A DNA stretch of 64,000 nucleotides from an uncultured Bacteroides sp. (GTDB taxonomy: Bacteria; Bacteroidota; Bacteroidia; Bacteroidales; Bacteroidaceae). Below, piece by piece: positions 53,774-61,898 of the stretch. The notes under the pieces were generated by a model. The model did not search any database and was not told the origin of the DNA. It saw only the letters and a program-made list of their open reading frames with translations. How positions within the stretch are numbered: the first letter of the stretch is position 1; every line of letters begins with the position of its first letter. Position numbers and translations under genes: made by a program. The DNA is taken from NCBI GenBank assembly GCA_944322285.1, contig CALUOR010000007.1:1-64000 (forward strand). The letters are read 5' to 3'.

Positions 53774-54793
53774 TTAAAGTAATCCGTCCAAATCTAAATA
53801 AGCGAATTGGTATTCGTCATTCAAGTTCATGATTAAACGGTTGTTGTCTTTATCATAACAGATATGGATAATTTTTCGTCCTATATCCAGTGTTTTCAGA
53901 TAATTGCCTACGGTGTCAAATACTAGAAGCTTGATGGGTTCGTAGTCTGTCCGATAATCTCCACCAGCATAGGATGCTATAATCTTGTCTCCGCAGAATG
54001 TGACCTCTCCGTAATGGTGGGTTGTACTTTTTGGGGAGCCATTGTCCCAATTTGGCCCATAGACATTGCATTTCAAGTTACCGTTCATATCACAAATGGT
54101 CATTAGGTCATGTCGTTCATAACATTCTACAAACAGACCTAATTCTGGTGAAGCGGCAAAGGTAATGCGTTTCTTGTTTATGTCGGGATGTTTGTAAGGC
54201 ATCGGTTCAAAAGTCATTTTCTCTATGTTCCATTTGGCCACACCATCCTCAAAAGTAGAGACGCTGGTGGGGGTAATCAGTCGCGTCAAGGAGAGAGTAT
54301 CACTCATATATAGATAACAATCCGGGAATTGGGTCATATTCATTTCAGCTTTTACATTCGGACTATAATGTTCCGGATCGGCTAAAACGCTGTCCATGTC
54401 GTAGCTGAAGATTTTCATCTTGCCATGATCTGATACATAGAATTTATTACGTTTCTCATCAATGCCGATGTGACCCAATAGAGTGATTTCATCCGGTCCT
54501 TGCCCTCTGTAAGCTGTACTGGCCAAGTATCGGAATGCGTTTTTATCAAAAATGTGAATCTGTTGCTCCGCTGATTGGCCATCGCCTATAATCAGCTTGT
54601 CTCTCAATAGGTAAAGATTTGCATTGCCACCTATCAAGACATCGTCCTCTGTGGGGATTTCCACCACTTGGGAATGCACATCTATGATGTTGTTACGTTT
54701 TCCCTGGTACTTTTCGGTATCTGAACTTCTGTTGCATGAGCAACATAAGCCAAATGTAATTAATGCTATTATAGCTAGCTTTATATGTTTCAT
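53774..54793 (-). CDS. 6-bladed beta-propeller/BF3164-like lipoprotein, paralogue 3
   Basis: The protein of about 339 residues has the signal LITFGLCCSC. The start at 54793 gives the signal peptide. Blades are visible, with the GQGPDEITLLGHIGID turn and KIFSYDMDSVL. It lies between NVEALA peptide 2 upstream and the DUF1573 gene 16 bases downstream, repeating the peptide-then-propeller order. The function is unknown. Confidence 0.8.
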   Translation of the reverse strand: MKHIKLAIIALITFGLCCSCNRSSDTEKYQGKRNNIIDVHSQVVEIPTEDDVLIGGNANLYLLRDKLIIGDGQSAEQQIHIFDKNAFRYLASTAYRGQGPDEITLLGHIGIDEKRNKFYVSDHGKMKIFSYDMDSVLADPEHYSPNVKAEMNMTQFPDCYLYMSDTLSLTRLITPTSVSTFEDGVAKWNIEKMTFEPMPYKHPDINKKRITFAASPELGLFVECYERHDLMTICDMNGNLKCNVYGPNWDNGSPKSTTHHYGEVTFCGDKIIASYAGGDYRTDYEPIKLLVFDTVGNYLKTLDIGRKIIHICYDKDNNRLIMNLNDEYQFAYLDLDGLL

Positions 54794-55048
54794 TGTTATG
54801 ATTATTTGTGTTAAAGGGAAATGAGGGTGTGCCGAAATAGAAATACCTATCATATTGTCACCTCAAGTGCCTATTTCCCGTTGGGAAAATTCATTCGGTC
54901 ATGACAGATTCTTTAAATTTGTCATTGATAGCGTAGTTGAGAAGAATATGTAACAAATATTTGCACTACTACACTACATAGAATGGTCTTGGCAAACTCA
55001 ATATGATAAAATGATAGTGATTTTATATTACGGTACACCTTCTCATAT

Positions 55049-55300
55049 TTATTTCTCCCACTCGTATTCTTTGTAGTCCCTAAACCATACGTGACATAAA
55101 CAACCACTGCCACCATATAGACAACCATTTGGACACATTGGATCGATATATTCCTCTTCTGCTAATGCTTCCACATTAGCCAGTGCCGTATCTGACAGCG
55201 TTACTTCTTCTTTCTGGTTGTTATAAACACCATATCCCGCTACGGCTGTAAAAGCGGCAACCATAGTTGCTTTTAGAATGAATTTTTTCATTTTGTTCAA
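55049..55300 (-). CDS. NVEALA-family peptide 2, cysteine-rich tail
   Basis: This 83-residue precursor has a hydrophobic leader (MVAAFTAVAGYGVYNNQ) and LSDTALANVEALAEEE. The tail contains MCPNGCLYGGSGCLCHVW, four cysteines in 13 residues. The cysteine cluster suggests a disulfide-bonded or metal-binding mature peptide. The leader is strikingly like that of peptide 1 (AVAGYGVY), unlike the tails. An internal start at 55291 (MKKF) is an alternative. Confidence 0.88.
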   Translation of the reverse strand: MNKMKKFILKATMVAAFTAVAGYGVYNNQKEEVTLSDTALANVEALAEEEYIDPMCPNGCLYGGSGCLCHVWFRDYKEYEWEK

Positions 55301-55430
55301 TTTGTGATTTAGTATTCTATTTTTTATCTCTTTTCCGTATGTATCCTTTCAACGGAACCGGCAAACGAATTGCCTTATTGGAATTAATTTACTATCTTCG
55401 CCGCTGACCTCCTTTCTTTAGTTGGTTATT

Positions 55431-55487
55431 GGGATAAGCGGGGATACCATTTTTATACGTATTCCCCGGTGTTTCCCCGCTTATTCC
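55431..55487. terminator. Stem-loop between NVEALA peptides 3 and 2
   Basis: GGGATAAGCGGGG (55431-55443) pairs with CCCCGCTTATTCC (55475-55487) with one mismatch, and an inner GGGGATAC/GTATTCCCC stem can compete with it. As at 50541-50587, it follows an NVEALA gene on the minus strand and has its T-run on the plus-strand side. Confidence 0.55.
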
Positions 55488-55544
55488 TTTTGCACTTTTG
55501 CAATTGATATTGTTACGTCAAATTGGTTGTCTTTCTTTGTGTTT

Positions 55545-55757
55545 TTACATATACACAAACTCTACTTTAACATGCTCACCCGGGCAATCGACGCATCCAT
55601 AACCGACACAATACCCTGGTTGATTGCTTTCATTTGTAGCTAAAGCTTCTACGTTTTGCAATAGAATATCTTCAGTTTGCTTCTTTTCGGAGATAGAACT
55701 ATATATCCCTGCAATGCCCATAAGGCCCAATACTAAATAGATGAATTTTCTTTTCAT
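55545..55757 (-). CDS. NVEALA-family peptide 3, short cysteine-containing tail
   Basis: This 70-residue precursor has a hydrophobic leader (FIYLVLGLMGIAGIYSSIS) and ILLQNVEALATNES. The 22-residue tail has GYCVGYGCVDCPG, three cysteines. Its leader differs from those of peptides 1 and 2. It is the first peptide gene downstream of the membrane-anchored regulator gene. Confidence 0.87.
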   Translation of the reverse strand: MKRKFIYLVLGLMGIAGIYSSISEKKQTEDILLQNVEALATNESNQPGYCVGYGCVDCPGEHVKVEFVYM

Positions 55758-55856
55758 ATTCGTTAATATTTGAATTTGATTGCGAATTTAGAAAGTATAG
55801 GATGAAGTGCAAAAATATCTCTCAGACATTTTTAGACATAAATGCAATGTGTTGAT

Positions 55857-56960
55857 TTACATATTACTATGAATCTCTTCTGCCTCTTCTACATCCTTGG
55901 AACCTATTAACTGATAGATGCCTTTCCCTATATTTTTAATGGTGACAGATGTCGCTCCTTTTAAAGTATTTCGTAGCCGTTGCAACAGTCTGTGGAATTT
56001 TGTGGGATTCCCGAGTGATCCCCATATAATATCCATAGCTTCATCCATGGAAACTTGATATGATTCGGCTTTCACAAAAGCAGTCAACATTAGTGTTTCT
56101 TGAGGAGATAAGGATGCTATATTATTATTGATGCCGTGCAATTCACCCCTTATACTATCGAAACGTGTACCGTCCGGTAGCTCATAGTCTGTTATTTTAT
56201 CCTTGGGGTTGTTTGTCGTTTGGACAATCTTTTCTACTTCGATATATTTCGTTCTTTCTTTTTCTATGATAATCGGTTGGGGGCGTAATCTCTTTTTAAT
56301 AAGGTCGTAAAACGTGATGAATACAATACAAACTATCCATAGTAAAACTAACAGGGAAACTTGTTGGGCGGTTAAGGTTTCCCACCATCGGGGATAAGCG
56401 ATGTAGCCTGTCAGTTCCACTTCGTAACGATAGCCTAAATAAATGGAAATCAAACTATCCGCAGCAAACCTTTGCTTTGAATGGATTGTATCTGTATGTT
56501 CTAATACATCTGTTGTAGTGTAACGTGTGCGGGTACGTAGTTCATGATTCCGACTAATCAATAGACTATCCCAATGCAAATTTAAAGAATCTATGTCAAT
56601 AGGATGGTCTTTTAATAATGTACTGAGTATCGCATTTTTCTTACGATCTGTTGTATAGCTATTGAGAATCTTGTTTTGCGGGGTTTGGTATTCTTTCATG
56701 CCATATATACTGCCCAATTTGACACTTTCAGAAGTTGGCTCTTCTAATGTTGAAACTTCAGGTATATTAATAGGTATGATTCGGATAGGAATCTGGCTTA
56801 TTTTCTTCACTTCTATATCCACCGCTTCCCGGAACGTTTCCCGTGCTTCCTCGTCCCACTCCGTTTTCTTTTGTAAGTAGTCTTGGTGTATGTTATATGC
56901 ATACCACCCTGTAGACACAAAGCAGATTGCAATTAAAATACTGATGATTATTCTTTTCAT
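55857..56960 (-). CDS. ToxR-like membrane-anchored winged-helix regulator
   Basis: The 367-residue protein has a first membrane helix at about residues 4-22, then a periplasmic domain of about 175 residues. A second helix follows at about 200-220 (VSLLVLLWIVCIVFITF), then a cytoplasmic coiled linker and a C-terminal OmpR/PhoB-type winged helix from about 285. It has LSPQETLMLTAFVKAES, then FHRLLQRLRNTLKG and NIGKGIYQL. A periplasmic sensor joined to a DNA-binding domain without a kinase is the ToxR/CadC plan. The two-helix topology puts the DNA-binding domain inside the cell. It lies at the head of the NVEALA peptide genes and probably controls them. Confidence 0.78.
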   Translation of the reverse strand: MKRIIISILIAICFVSTGWYAYNIHQDYLQKKTEWDEEARETFREAVDIEVKKISQIPIRIIPINIPEVSTLEEPTSESVKLGSIYGMKEYQTPQNKILNSYTTDRKKNAILSTLLKDHPIDIDSLNLHWDSLLISRNHELRTRTRYTTTDVLEHTDTIHSKQRFAADSLISIYLGYRYEVELTGYIAYPRWWETLTAQQVSLLVLLWIVCIVFITFYDLIKKRLRPQPIIIEKERTKYIEVEKIVQTTNNPKDKITDYELPDGTRFDSIRGELHGINNNIASLSPQETLMLTAFVKAESYQVSMDEAMDIIWGSLGNPTKFHRLLQRLRNTLKGATSVTIKNIGKGIYQLIGSKDVEEAEEIHSNM

Positions 56961-56982
56961 GGCATTTCCTGTCGTTTTGCCG

Positions 56983-56990
56983 CAAAATTA
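56983..56990 (-). promoter_or_regulatory. Predicted -7 box of the membrane-anchored regulator gene
   Basis: The minus strand reads TAATTTTG, matching TAnnTTTG, about 25 bases before the start codon. Confidence 0.45.
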
Positions 56991-57049
56991 TAAAAAAGTT
57001 GCAATAAATTTTCTGTCGGTGAAGATTATCTATTAAAAAGAAAATAATC

Positions 57050-57367
57050 CTTTTGGGCACTTGGCCATGTTTATAAAAATAAAGCTCTCATCCCGCTGCT
57101 AGTGTTTTTTCATGTACAGGAAATCTTAAATAACAAGAATGCCCATTTTGACAGGAAGGGCATAGCATCATAGGCTTGCAATCCATTTTTTCCCGGATTT
57201 GGTAAAAGACCACACAACTAAAATGAGACTGATAACAGCCGTAATCGTCAATATAGCCTCAAGTGTTCCTATAATCTTTATTTTCCCAGTTATCCATATT
57301 TGATTGGTTTGGCATTGTTCTTACAAATTTAGATGAAAATCTCGAGATTCTACACCGGCAGAATAAA
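57050..57367 (-). repeat. 300-bp unit P1 encoding a 34-codon peptide (second copy at 61002-61302)
   Basis: The two copies share long identical blocks, including ATAGGCTTGCAATCCATTT, CTAAAATGAGACTGATAACA and ATATTTGATTGGTTTGG. They end together at CTCGAGATTCTACACCGG. Both lie on the minus strand upstream of genes of the propeller/regulator block. A -7 box TAAATTTG on the minus strand is kept in both (57324-57331 and 61258-61265). Confidence 0.75.
57168..57272 (-). pseudogene. 34-codon membrane peptide, copy 1, start codon ATA
   Basis: The frame is the same length as copy 2 and encodes the identical residues GTLEAILTITAV...SGKKWIASL after the first codon. The DNA differs only at synonymous positions in the codons for E, V, G and K. 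The initiating ATG is changed to ATA, so translation is doubtful unless an alternative start is used. A leader frame with MPNQSNMDNWENKDYRNT overlaps its beginning. Confidence 0.55.
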
Positions 57368-57420
57368 GGAAACGTCTTTTCTTTAGAAAAAAGGTATATA
57401 AAAATGCGATTCTTCTACAA

Positions 57421-57505
57421 CTGGCATATAAGAAAATCTTGACTTTCTCAGAAAAACTCGGACAGACAACGCTACGCCCTCACCGGGACGTACTTGCTCT
57501 TGCTT
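57421..57505 (-). pseudogene. Remnant of a second DUF1573 gene
   Basis: The minus-strand translation gives KQEQVRPGEGVALSVRVF, which aligns with KQEPVRPGGSVTLHVTYK in the protein at 52895-53758. The frame upstream is broken. The rest of 57368-57663 contains an inverted repeat GAGGATTATC/GATAATCCTC (57546-57583) and no other gene that I can see. Confidence 0.45.
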
Positions 57506-57663
57506 CTACTGTCTTTCTGTTCTGGAGAGGATTTTCTTCTCCGGCAGAGAGGATTATCCTCTTTTGAATATCAGATAATCCTCTGTCTTTTCCTTAGTAC
57601 AAGAAACGAGTAATGCGATGAGAAACAGATGGTAAATATTTTTATTTTCATATACTCATTAGT

Positions 57664-58674
57664 TTAAAGGATGGAAAATAAGTCCGATATATTCAGTTCA
57701 AAAAAAACGGCTCCTTGCCCTTTGTCTCCACAACCAACGATAACGCCCCGCGCTTCATCTACTATTATCCCATTGACAAAGCAATCCAGCCGGTAGCGGA
57801 CTTTCAAATTTCCCTCCCAATCCATAATTACGATTTCGGAGTGAGCCGTTTGGGGGCTGGGCGGTTGTTGCTCCGGATTCAACAGATAAATATATTTGTC
57901 CGTTGTGACCGTACTCGAATGGTGCCAATATCCATTCAAATCGGGCAGATTGTTGTTCCCGGGCGCATAATCGAGTTTGATGGCATGAAGCAATTGTCCG
58001 TCGGCATTATAGATATGAACACGGCGGACATAGCCGTATGATACGACAAAGGCACTGCCATCCGGTTTGACAGACAAATCGTGCGCATAAGCAAGTTTGA
58101 AATCACGCAAACGCTTGAAGCGGGCAGGAGGTTCCGGATATTCACCGCCGGATTGCCACGAACCGTCTTTTATATTTATAATATGGTATTCCGAGACACC
58201 GTCTAAGTCATAATTGTCCGCAAAGATATATCGCTCGGCATCCAAACGCTGAACAGAACCAATAGAATAGGGCACCATGGCTATTTTGAAAGAGCCGGTA
58301 CAGACGAGCGAGTCTTCCGTATTCAACCGATACTTGTCTACGGTGCCCTGAGACTCTAATAGAAGTTCGTTCCCTATCACACCCGTTCCTCTATAGACGG
58401 GTTGTTGGGAACGGATAAACCCCAAATCCGGATAAGAATAAAGACGCATGATGCCGTAATCTCCAAATACCAACAATCTGTTGTCGCCCAATCGGAGCAA
58501 GGACAGGGAACGGAGGTTTTCCTGCATGGGGATTTCATGGAGAGAGATACAGGTATCAACAGGGAAAACGGTCTTGTATTCCACCATCATCGGTTCGCGC
58601 TGCTGTTGGCAAGCGACCAATGCCAACAACAATGCGGTGGCGAACCATGCGCAGATACTATTTCTACAACTCAT
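57664..58674 (-). CDS. BF3164-like beta-propeller lipoprotein, paralogue 4
   Basis: This 336-residue lipoprotein has the signal ALLLALVAC. Strands are arranged as propeller blades (RLYSYPDLGFIRSQQPVY, FVVSYGYVRRVHIYNADGQL) and the protein ends GQGAVFFELNISDLFSIL. It overlaps the upstream propeller gene by 11 bases, so the two are translationally coupled. Its ligand is unknown. Confidence 0.8.
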   Translation of the reverse strand: MSCRNSICAWFATALLLALVACQQQREPMMVEYKTVFPVDTCISLHEIPMQENLRSLSLLRLGDNRLLVFGDYGIMRLYSYPDLGFIRSQQPVYRGTGVIGNELLLESQGTVDKYRLNTEDSLVCTGSFKIAMVPYSIGSVQRLDAERYIFADNYDLDGVSEYHIINIKDGSWQSGGEYPEPPARFKRLRDFKLAYAHDLSVKPDGSAFVVSYGYVRRVHIYNADGQLLHAIKLDYAPGNNNLPDLNGYWHHSSTVTTDKYIYLLNPEQQPPSPQTAHSEIVIMDWEGNLKVRYRLDCFVNGIIVDEARGVIVGCGDKGQGAVFFELNISDLFSIL

Positions 58675-59668
58675 ATTTCACCAGCATATAGTCGGGGTTC
58701 AACACCAAAGCGTACAGGGTGTTGCTCCGTCGGTCCGAAGCGATACGTACCACACGTACTCCCAAATCTGCTACTTTTACCAAGTTCCCTTTGTAGTCAT
58801 AAAGATAGGCTAAATGAGGAAGCTGCCGTTCATCCCTTCCTGTTATGGATTTGTCCAACCGTTCGTTTTCCCAATCCCGGTGCAGGGAGACGATGTAATC
58901 CTTGCAAAGCGACAGTCCAAAGACTCCTCCTATAGTTTCATCCGGCACAATATTTCCGCGCGATATTTCGTACCCCATTTCCGGCTCTTTCTCCCAACAA
59001 AGTTTAAAGAAATCTCTGGACTTTTGGTACAATGCCAAATAGGGTACAGTGAATGAACTGCAAGCCAACATTCCGCTAATGGAGTCGTAGGCCAACGTAT
59101 TTCCCAAATGTTGCTTCACTTCTTTTATCGGATAAACGCCGAAAGCACCTTCTTTCCCATGTATGTTTGTCTTTAAATAGTGTTCCTCACCATCTTCAGT
59201 GGCACCGATAAAAACACCCTTTTGCAATTCATTCATGAGAGGACGCCGTTCTTTTTCTTCCGCACTGAGTGGAGTAAACGGCTCTTTGCCCGCTATCAGG
59301 CTGTCAACAGACAGAAAGCCGCAAGTATTGCCGTTCGCGTCCGAAGCAAAAAAGCTGCCGTCTATGCAGCAAGAGCTGATGCTACCGGTAATAAATTCGG
59401 AAGGTCCCTCTCCAACTTTCCCCATTTTTCCTATCAACTCTCCAGTTTGGATGTCGTGTATGTTCACAAAATAATCGCGGGCGAACGGGTCATACCACAT
59501 CAGATAATCACCGGCAACGGCTATGCTGCCGGGCATCCGGGTCATAATTTCATTATGCAACACTTGGAATGTGACTTTCTCGTGTGCCACTTCCGCTTGT
59601 TTGGACTGACAGCCGAATAAGATTGCCATACAAAGGCATACTACAAGAATTTTACTTGCCTGAATCAT
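58664..59668 (-). CDS. BF3164-like beta-propeller lipoprotein, paralogue 5
   Basis: This protein of about 334 residues has the signal LCMAILFGC. The start at 59668 gives the signal peptide and lies downstream of a -7 box (TATCTTTG on the minus strand at 59828-59835). Blades include DYFVNIHDIQTGELIGKMG and the GEGPSEF turn. It overlaps paralogue 4 by 11 bases. Confidence 0.8.
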   Translation of the reverse strand: MIQASKILVVCLCMAILFGCQSKQAEVAHEKVTFQVLHNEIMTRMPGSIAVAGDYLMWYDPFARDYFVNIHDIQTGELIGKMGKVGEGPSEFITGSISSCCIDGSFFASDANGNTCGFLSVDSLIAGKEPFTPLSAEEKERRPLMNELQKGVFIGATEDGEEHYLKTNIHGKEGAFGVYPIKEVKQHLGNTLAYDSISGMLACSSFTVPYLALYQKSRDFFKLCWEKEPEMGYEISRGNIVPDETIGGVFGLSLCKDYIVSLHRDWENERLDKSITGRDERQLPHLAYLYDYKGNLVKVADLGVRVVRIASDRRSNTLYALVLNPDYMLVKYEL

Positions 59669-59827
59669 GGTGATAGATTTACACATTAACCTTAAATCCG
59701 CAACACTTAATCTTGATACTTTTCTAAAGCTGTGAGCAACAAAAATATTCCCCCGGTCTTGCCATGTCAGTGAGATCATTTAACTTAGTGTTGCGAATAA
59801 AAACTAAATAATCCCTGACAGACATGG

Positions 59828-59835
59828 CAAAGATA
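59828..59835 (-). promoter_or_regulatory. Predicted -7 box of the paralogue 5/4 pair
   Basis: The minus strand reads TATCTTTG, matching TAnnTTTG, about 160 bases before the start of paralogue 5. The leader holds no convincing gene. Confidence 0.45.
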
Positions 59836-59920
59836 GGGATAAAATCGAAAAAGTTCATTCCCTTCGGAGGAAATTTCCCAATTATAGAACAGATACAGAC
59901 CATATCATCCAGGCGCAAGC

Positions 59921-60940
59921 CTAACATTCCGCTTTCACTAATTCATAGTCATCTACCAATCCTATCGCATAAATAGTCCGATCATCCGGTGTTACGCAAA
60001 AGCAACTGATATCCATATCGAATATATATTCTTTTTGCAAATTCCCATTCCAGTCGAATACACGAATTTTATTTCCACAGAATGCGGACAATCCGGCTTC
60101 TGCGGTAGACTTTCCGGAATACAGCGCATATACATATCGCTCTGTAGCCGTCACATTCATATATCCCAATTTATTGTTACGGTTCATGGCCGATGCGTAT
60201 GAATTGTCTCCCAATTCAGGACGATATTCCGGATAATATTCGATGAATGAATTGATTGGCGTGACGTCTGTGGGAGATAATTGATAGAAATAAATCATGG
60301 GGGATGTGTAAATAGCATTCACTAAGCGATCGCCTTTCAGGGAGGCAAGCAATTTCCCTTGATAAGCCATGGCTCTCCCCAATTCGGGTATTTTACGTTC
60401 GGTGTCATCCCGGTATGGCTGTTCTTCTACTACATTGATGAGTTGCCCCATAGAATCAGAAATGGTAAATAATCCTTTTTTGTACGGACCTGTCCCGATG
60501 TAGGTCCCAAAAACAGTGGGGACTACCTGATAATAGCGGTAGTCTAACGATTTAAAGTTAACTTTTTTCCTCAATGAAACTCCTTTGTTAGAAAATAAAA
60601 TTTCATTGGCACTTCTTAATTGACTGTCGTAAAAACCATATCTATTTCCTATTTTGTAGAAATTATTAAAGCTCAAATACTCATTGGGCCCTTGGCCTAT
60701 CTGGCCTACATCTTTATTGGTAAGTGTATTCAGATTTATCCAATGAAATAAAGAGTCGCCTTGACTGTCCGCAATCAGCAAATTGGAATCAACCAAGAGC
60801 ATTCCATAGGATTGTCCTATGATAAGACTGTCTATCTTGATCGTTTGAAAATTCAACGGTATCACTTGTACTTGTTTTCTTTCATTATTACAAGACAAGA
60901 CTATTATTGATAGGAGCAAGATTGCTAGTTTTTGTTTCAT
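59921..60940 (-). CDS. 6-bladed beta-propeller lipoprotein, paralogue 6
   Basis: This protein of about 339 residues has the signal LLLSIIVLSC; the start at 60940 gives the lipobox. The GQGPNEYLSFNNFYKIG turn is the family hallmark, and the end reads FDMDISCFCVTPDDRTIYAI. The extension to 61120 would run through unit P2 and has no signal character. The peptide gene in P2 lies 160 bases upstream on the same strand. Confidence 0.82.
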   Translation of the reverse strand: MKQKLAILLLSIIVLSCNNERKQVQVIPLNFQTIKIDSLIIGQSYGMLLVDSNLLIADSQGDSLFHWINLNTLTNKDVGQIGQGPNEYLSFNNFYKIGNRYGFYDSQLRSANEILFSNKGVSLRKKVNFKSLDYRYYQVVPTVFGTYIGTGPYKKGLFTISDSMGQLINVVEEQPYRDDTERKIPELGRAMAYQGKLLASLKGDRLVNAIYTSPMIYFYQLSPTDVTPINSFIEYYPEYRPELGDNSYASAMNRNNKLGYMNVTATERYVYALYSGKSTAEAGLSAFCGNKIRVFDWNGNLQKEYIFDMDISCFCVTPDDRTIYAIGLVDDYELVKAEC

Positions 60941-61101
60941 GATATAAATCTTTGAGCTTAAAAAGATGATTTTGCAAATACGCTTTTTCAAAAAAGAGTT
61001 GTCTTTTGGGCAGTTGCCATGTTTATAAAATAAAGTGCCCATCCCGTTTATAGCGTTTTTCGGTGCATTGGAATAGCCATTCTGACTGGAAAGGAATGAT
61101 G

Positions 61102-61206
61102 TCATAGGCTTGCAATCCATTTCTTTCCGGATTTGGTAAAAGACCAGACAACTAAAATGAGACTGATAACAGCCGTAATCGTCAATATAGCTTCAAGTGT
61201 TCCCAT
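61102..61206 (-). CDS. 34-residue single-helix membrane peptide, copy 2 (intact)
   Basis: The peptide starts MGTLEAILTITAV, continues as one hydrophobic helix to about residue 21 (SLILVVW) and ends SFTKSGKKWIASL, with lysines after the helix. A -7 box TAAATTTG lies 52 bases upstream. The encoded residues match copy 1 exactly although the DNA differs, which argues for selection on the protein. The size, one helix and basic end recall small hydrophobic toxins or membrane regulators; no function is known to me. Confidence 0.6.
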   Translation of the reverse strand: MGTLEAILTITAVISLILVVWSFTKSGKKWIASL

Positions 61207-61257
61207 AATCTTTATTTTCCCAGTTACCCATATTTGATTGGTTTGGTATTGTTTCCG

Positions 61258-61265
61258 CAAATTTA
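61258..61265 (-). promoter_or_regulatory. Predicted -7 box of the 34-residue peptide gene
   Basis: The minus strand reads TAAATTTG. The same box is kept in P1 at 57324-57331. Confidence 0.45.
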
Positions 61266-61431
61266 GATAAAAAATCTCGAGATTCTACACCGGCAGAATA
61301 AAATAATTCTTTAGAGGAAATAGTAAATAAGCCAATCTGTATTTTCATATTTAATTTGAATTTGCGATTCGTGAATTGCAAATCGTATAAACTTACTCTA
61401 TAAGTAACTAATTATATTTAGTTTATATGAT

Positions 61432-61731
61432 AAATGGGAATTTAACGCGCGCAAGCGCGCTTTAAATGAAGAATTAAGAATGATGAATGAAGATGGCAAC
61501 GGAACTCTCCTCCTTCTGGAAGGAGGAGTCCCCGCAGGGGGAGGTGGTAGGATAAATATGCCGCTTTAGCGACTCCTATTCTTCTTATTATATAAATAGG
61601 TCAAACCATGCTTTTCCTACCACCCCGCCCGGTGGGCACCCCTCCTTCCGAAAGGAGGGGAGTTGATTACTCTAATTCATCATTCTTAATTCTTCATTCA
61701 AGCGGGGCTCCGCCCCGCTAAATTATCATTT
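61432..61731. repeat. Palindromic element H
   Basis: The ends AAATGGGAATTTA (61432-61444) and TAAATTATCATTT (61719-61731) enclose GCGCGCAAGCGCGC and GAAGAATTAAGAATGATGAA arms. The 170-base CTCCTTCTGGAAGGAGG core of element G is present in the opposite orientation. A GCGGGGCTCCGCCCCGC hairpin lies near the right end. Confidence 0.8.
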
Positions 61732-61898
61732 GATTCTGTACACTTACTTAGAAGATTAAGGTTTTATCAAATCATAGCCGGTGTTTTTTCTTGATTATTT
61801 ATATGAACATGAAGACTTTCTCCGGAACGTGAACGAAATGTCTTGTTGTTTCCTGTATGGCGTATTTGCTGTCAAAATGCATTGTTTTCTTTCTTTTT

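Larger units (their letters stand above)
61002..61302 (-). repeat. 300-bp unit P2 encoding a 34-codon peptide (second copy at 57050-57367)
   Basis: Same unit as P1, with conserved promoter box, overlapping leader frame and peptide frame. The 61303-61431 stretch between P2 and element H shows no gene. Confidence 0.75.

Noticed and set aside
60940-61120. 60-residue N-terminal extension of propeller paralogue 6
   Set aside because: It runs through repeat unit P2 and lacks a signal peptide; the lipobox requires the start at 60940.
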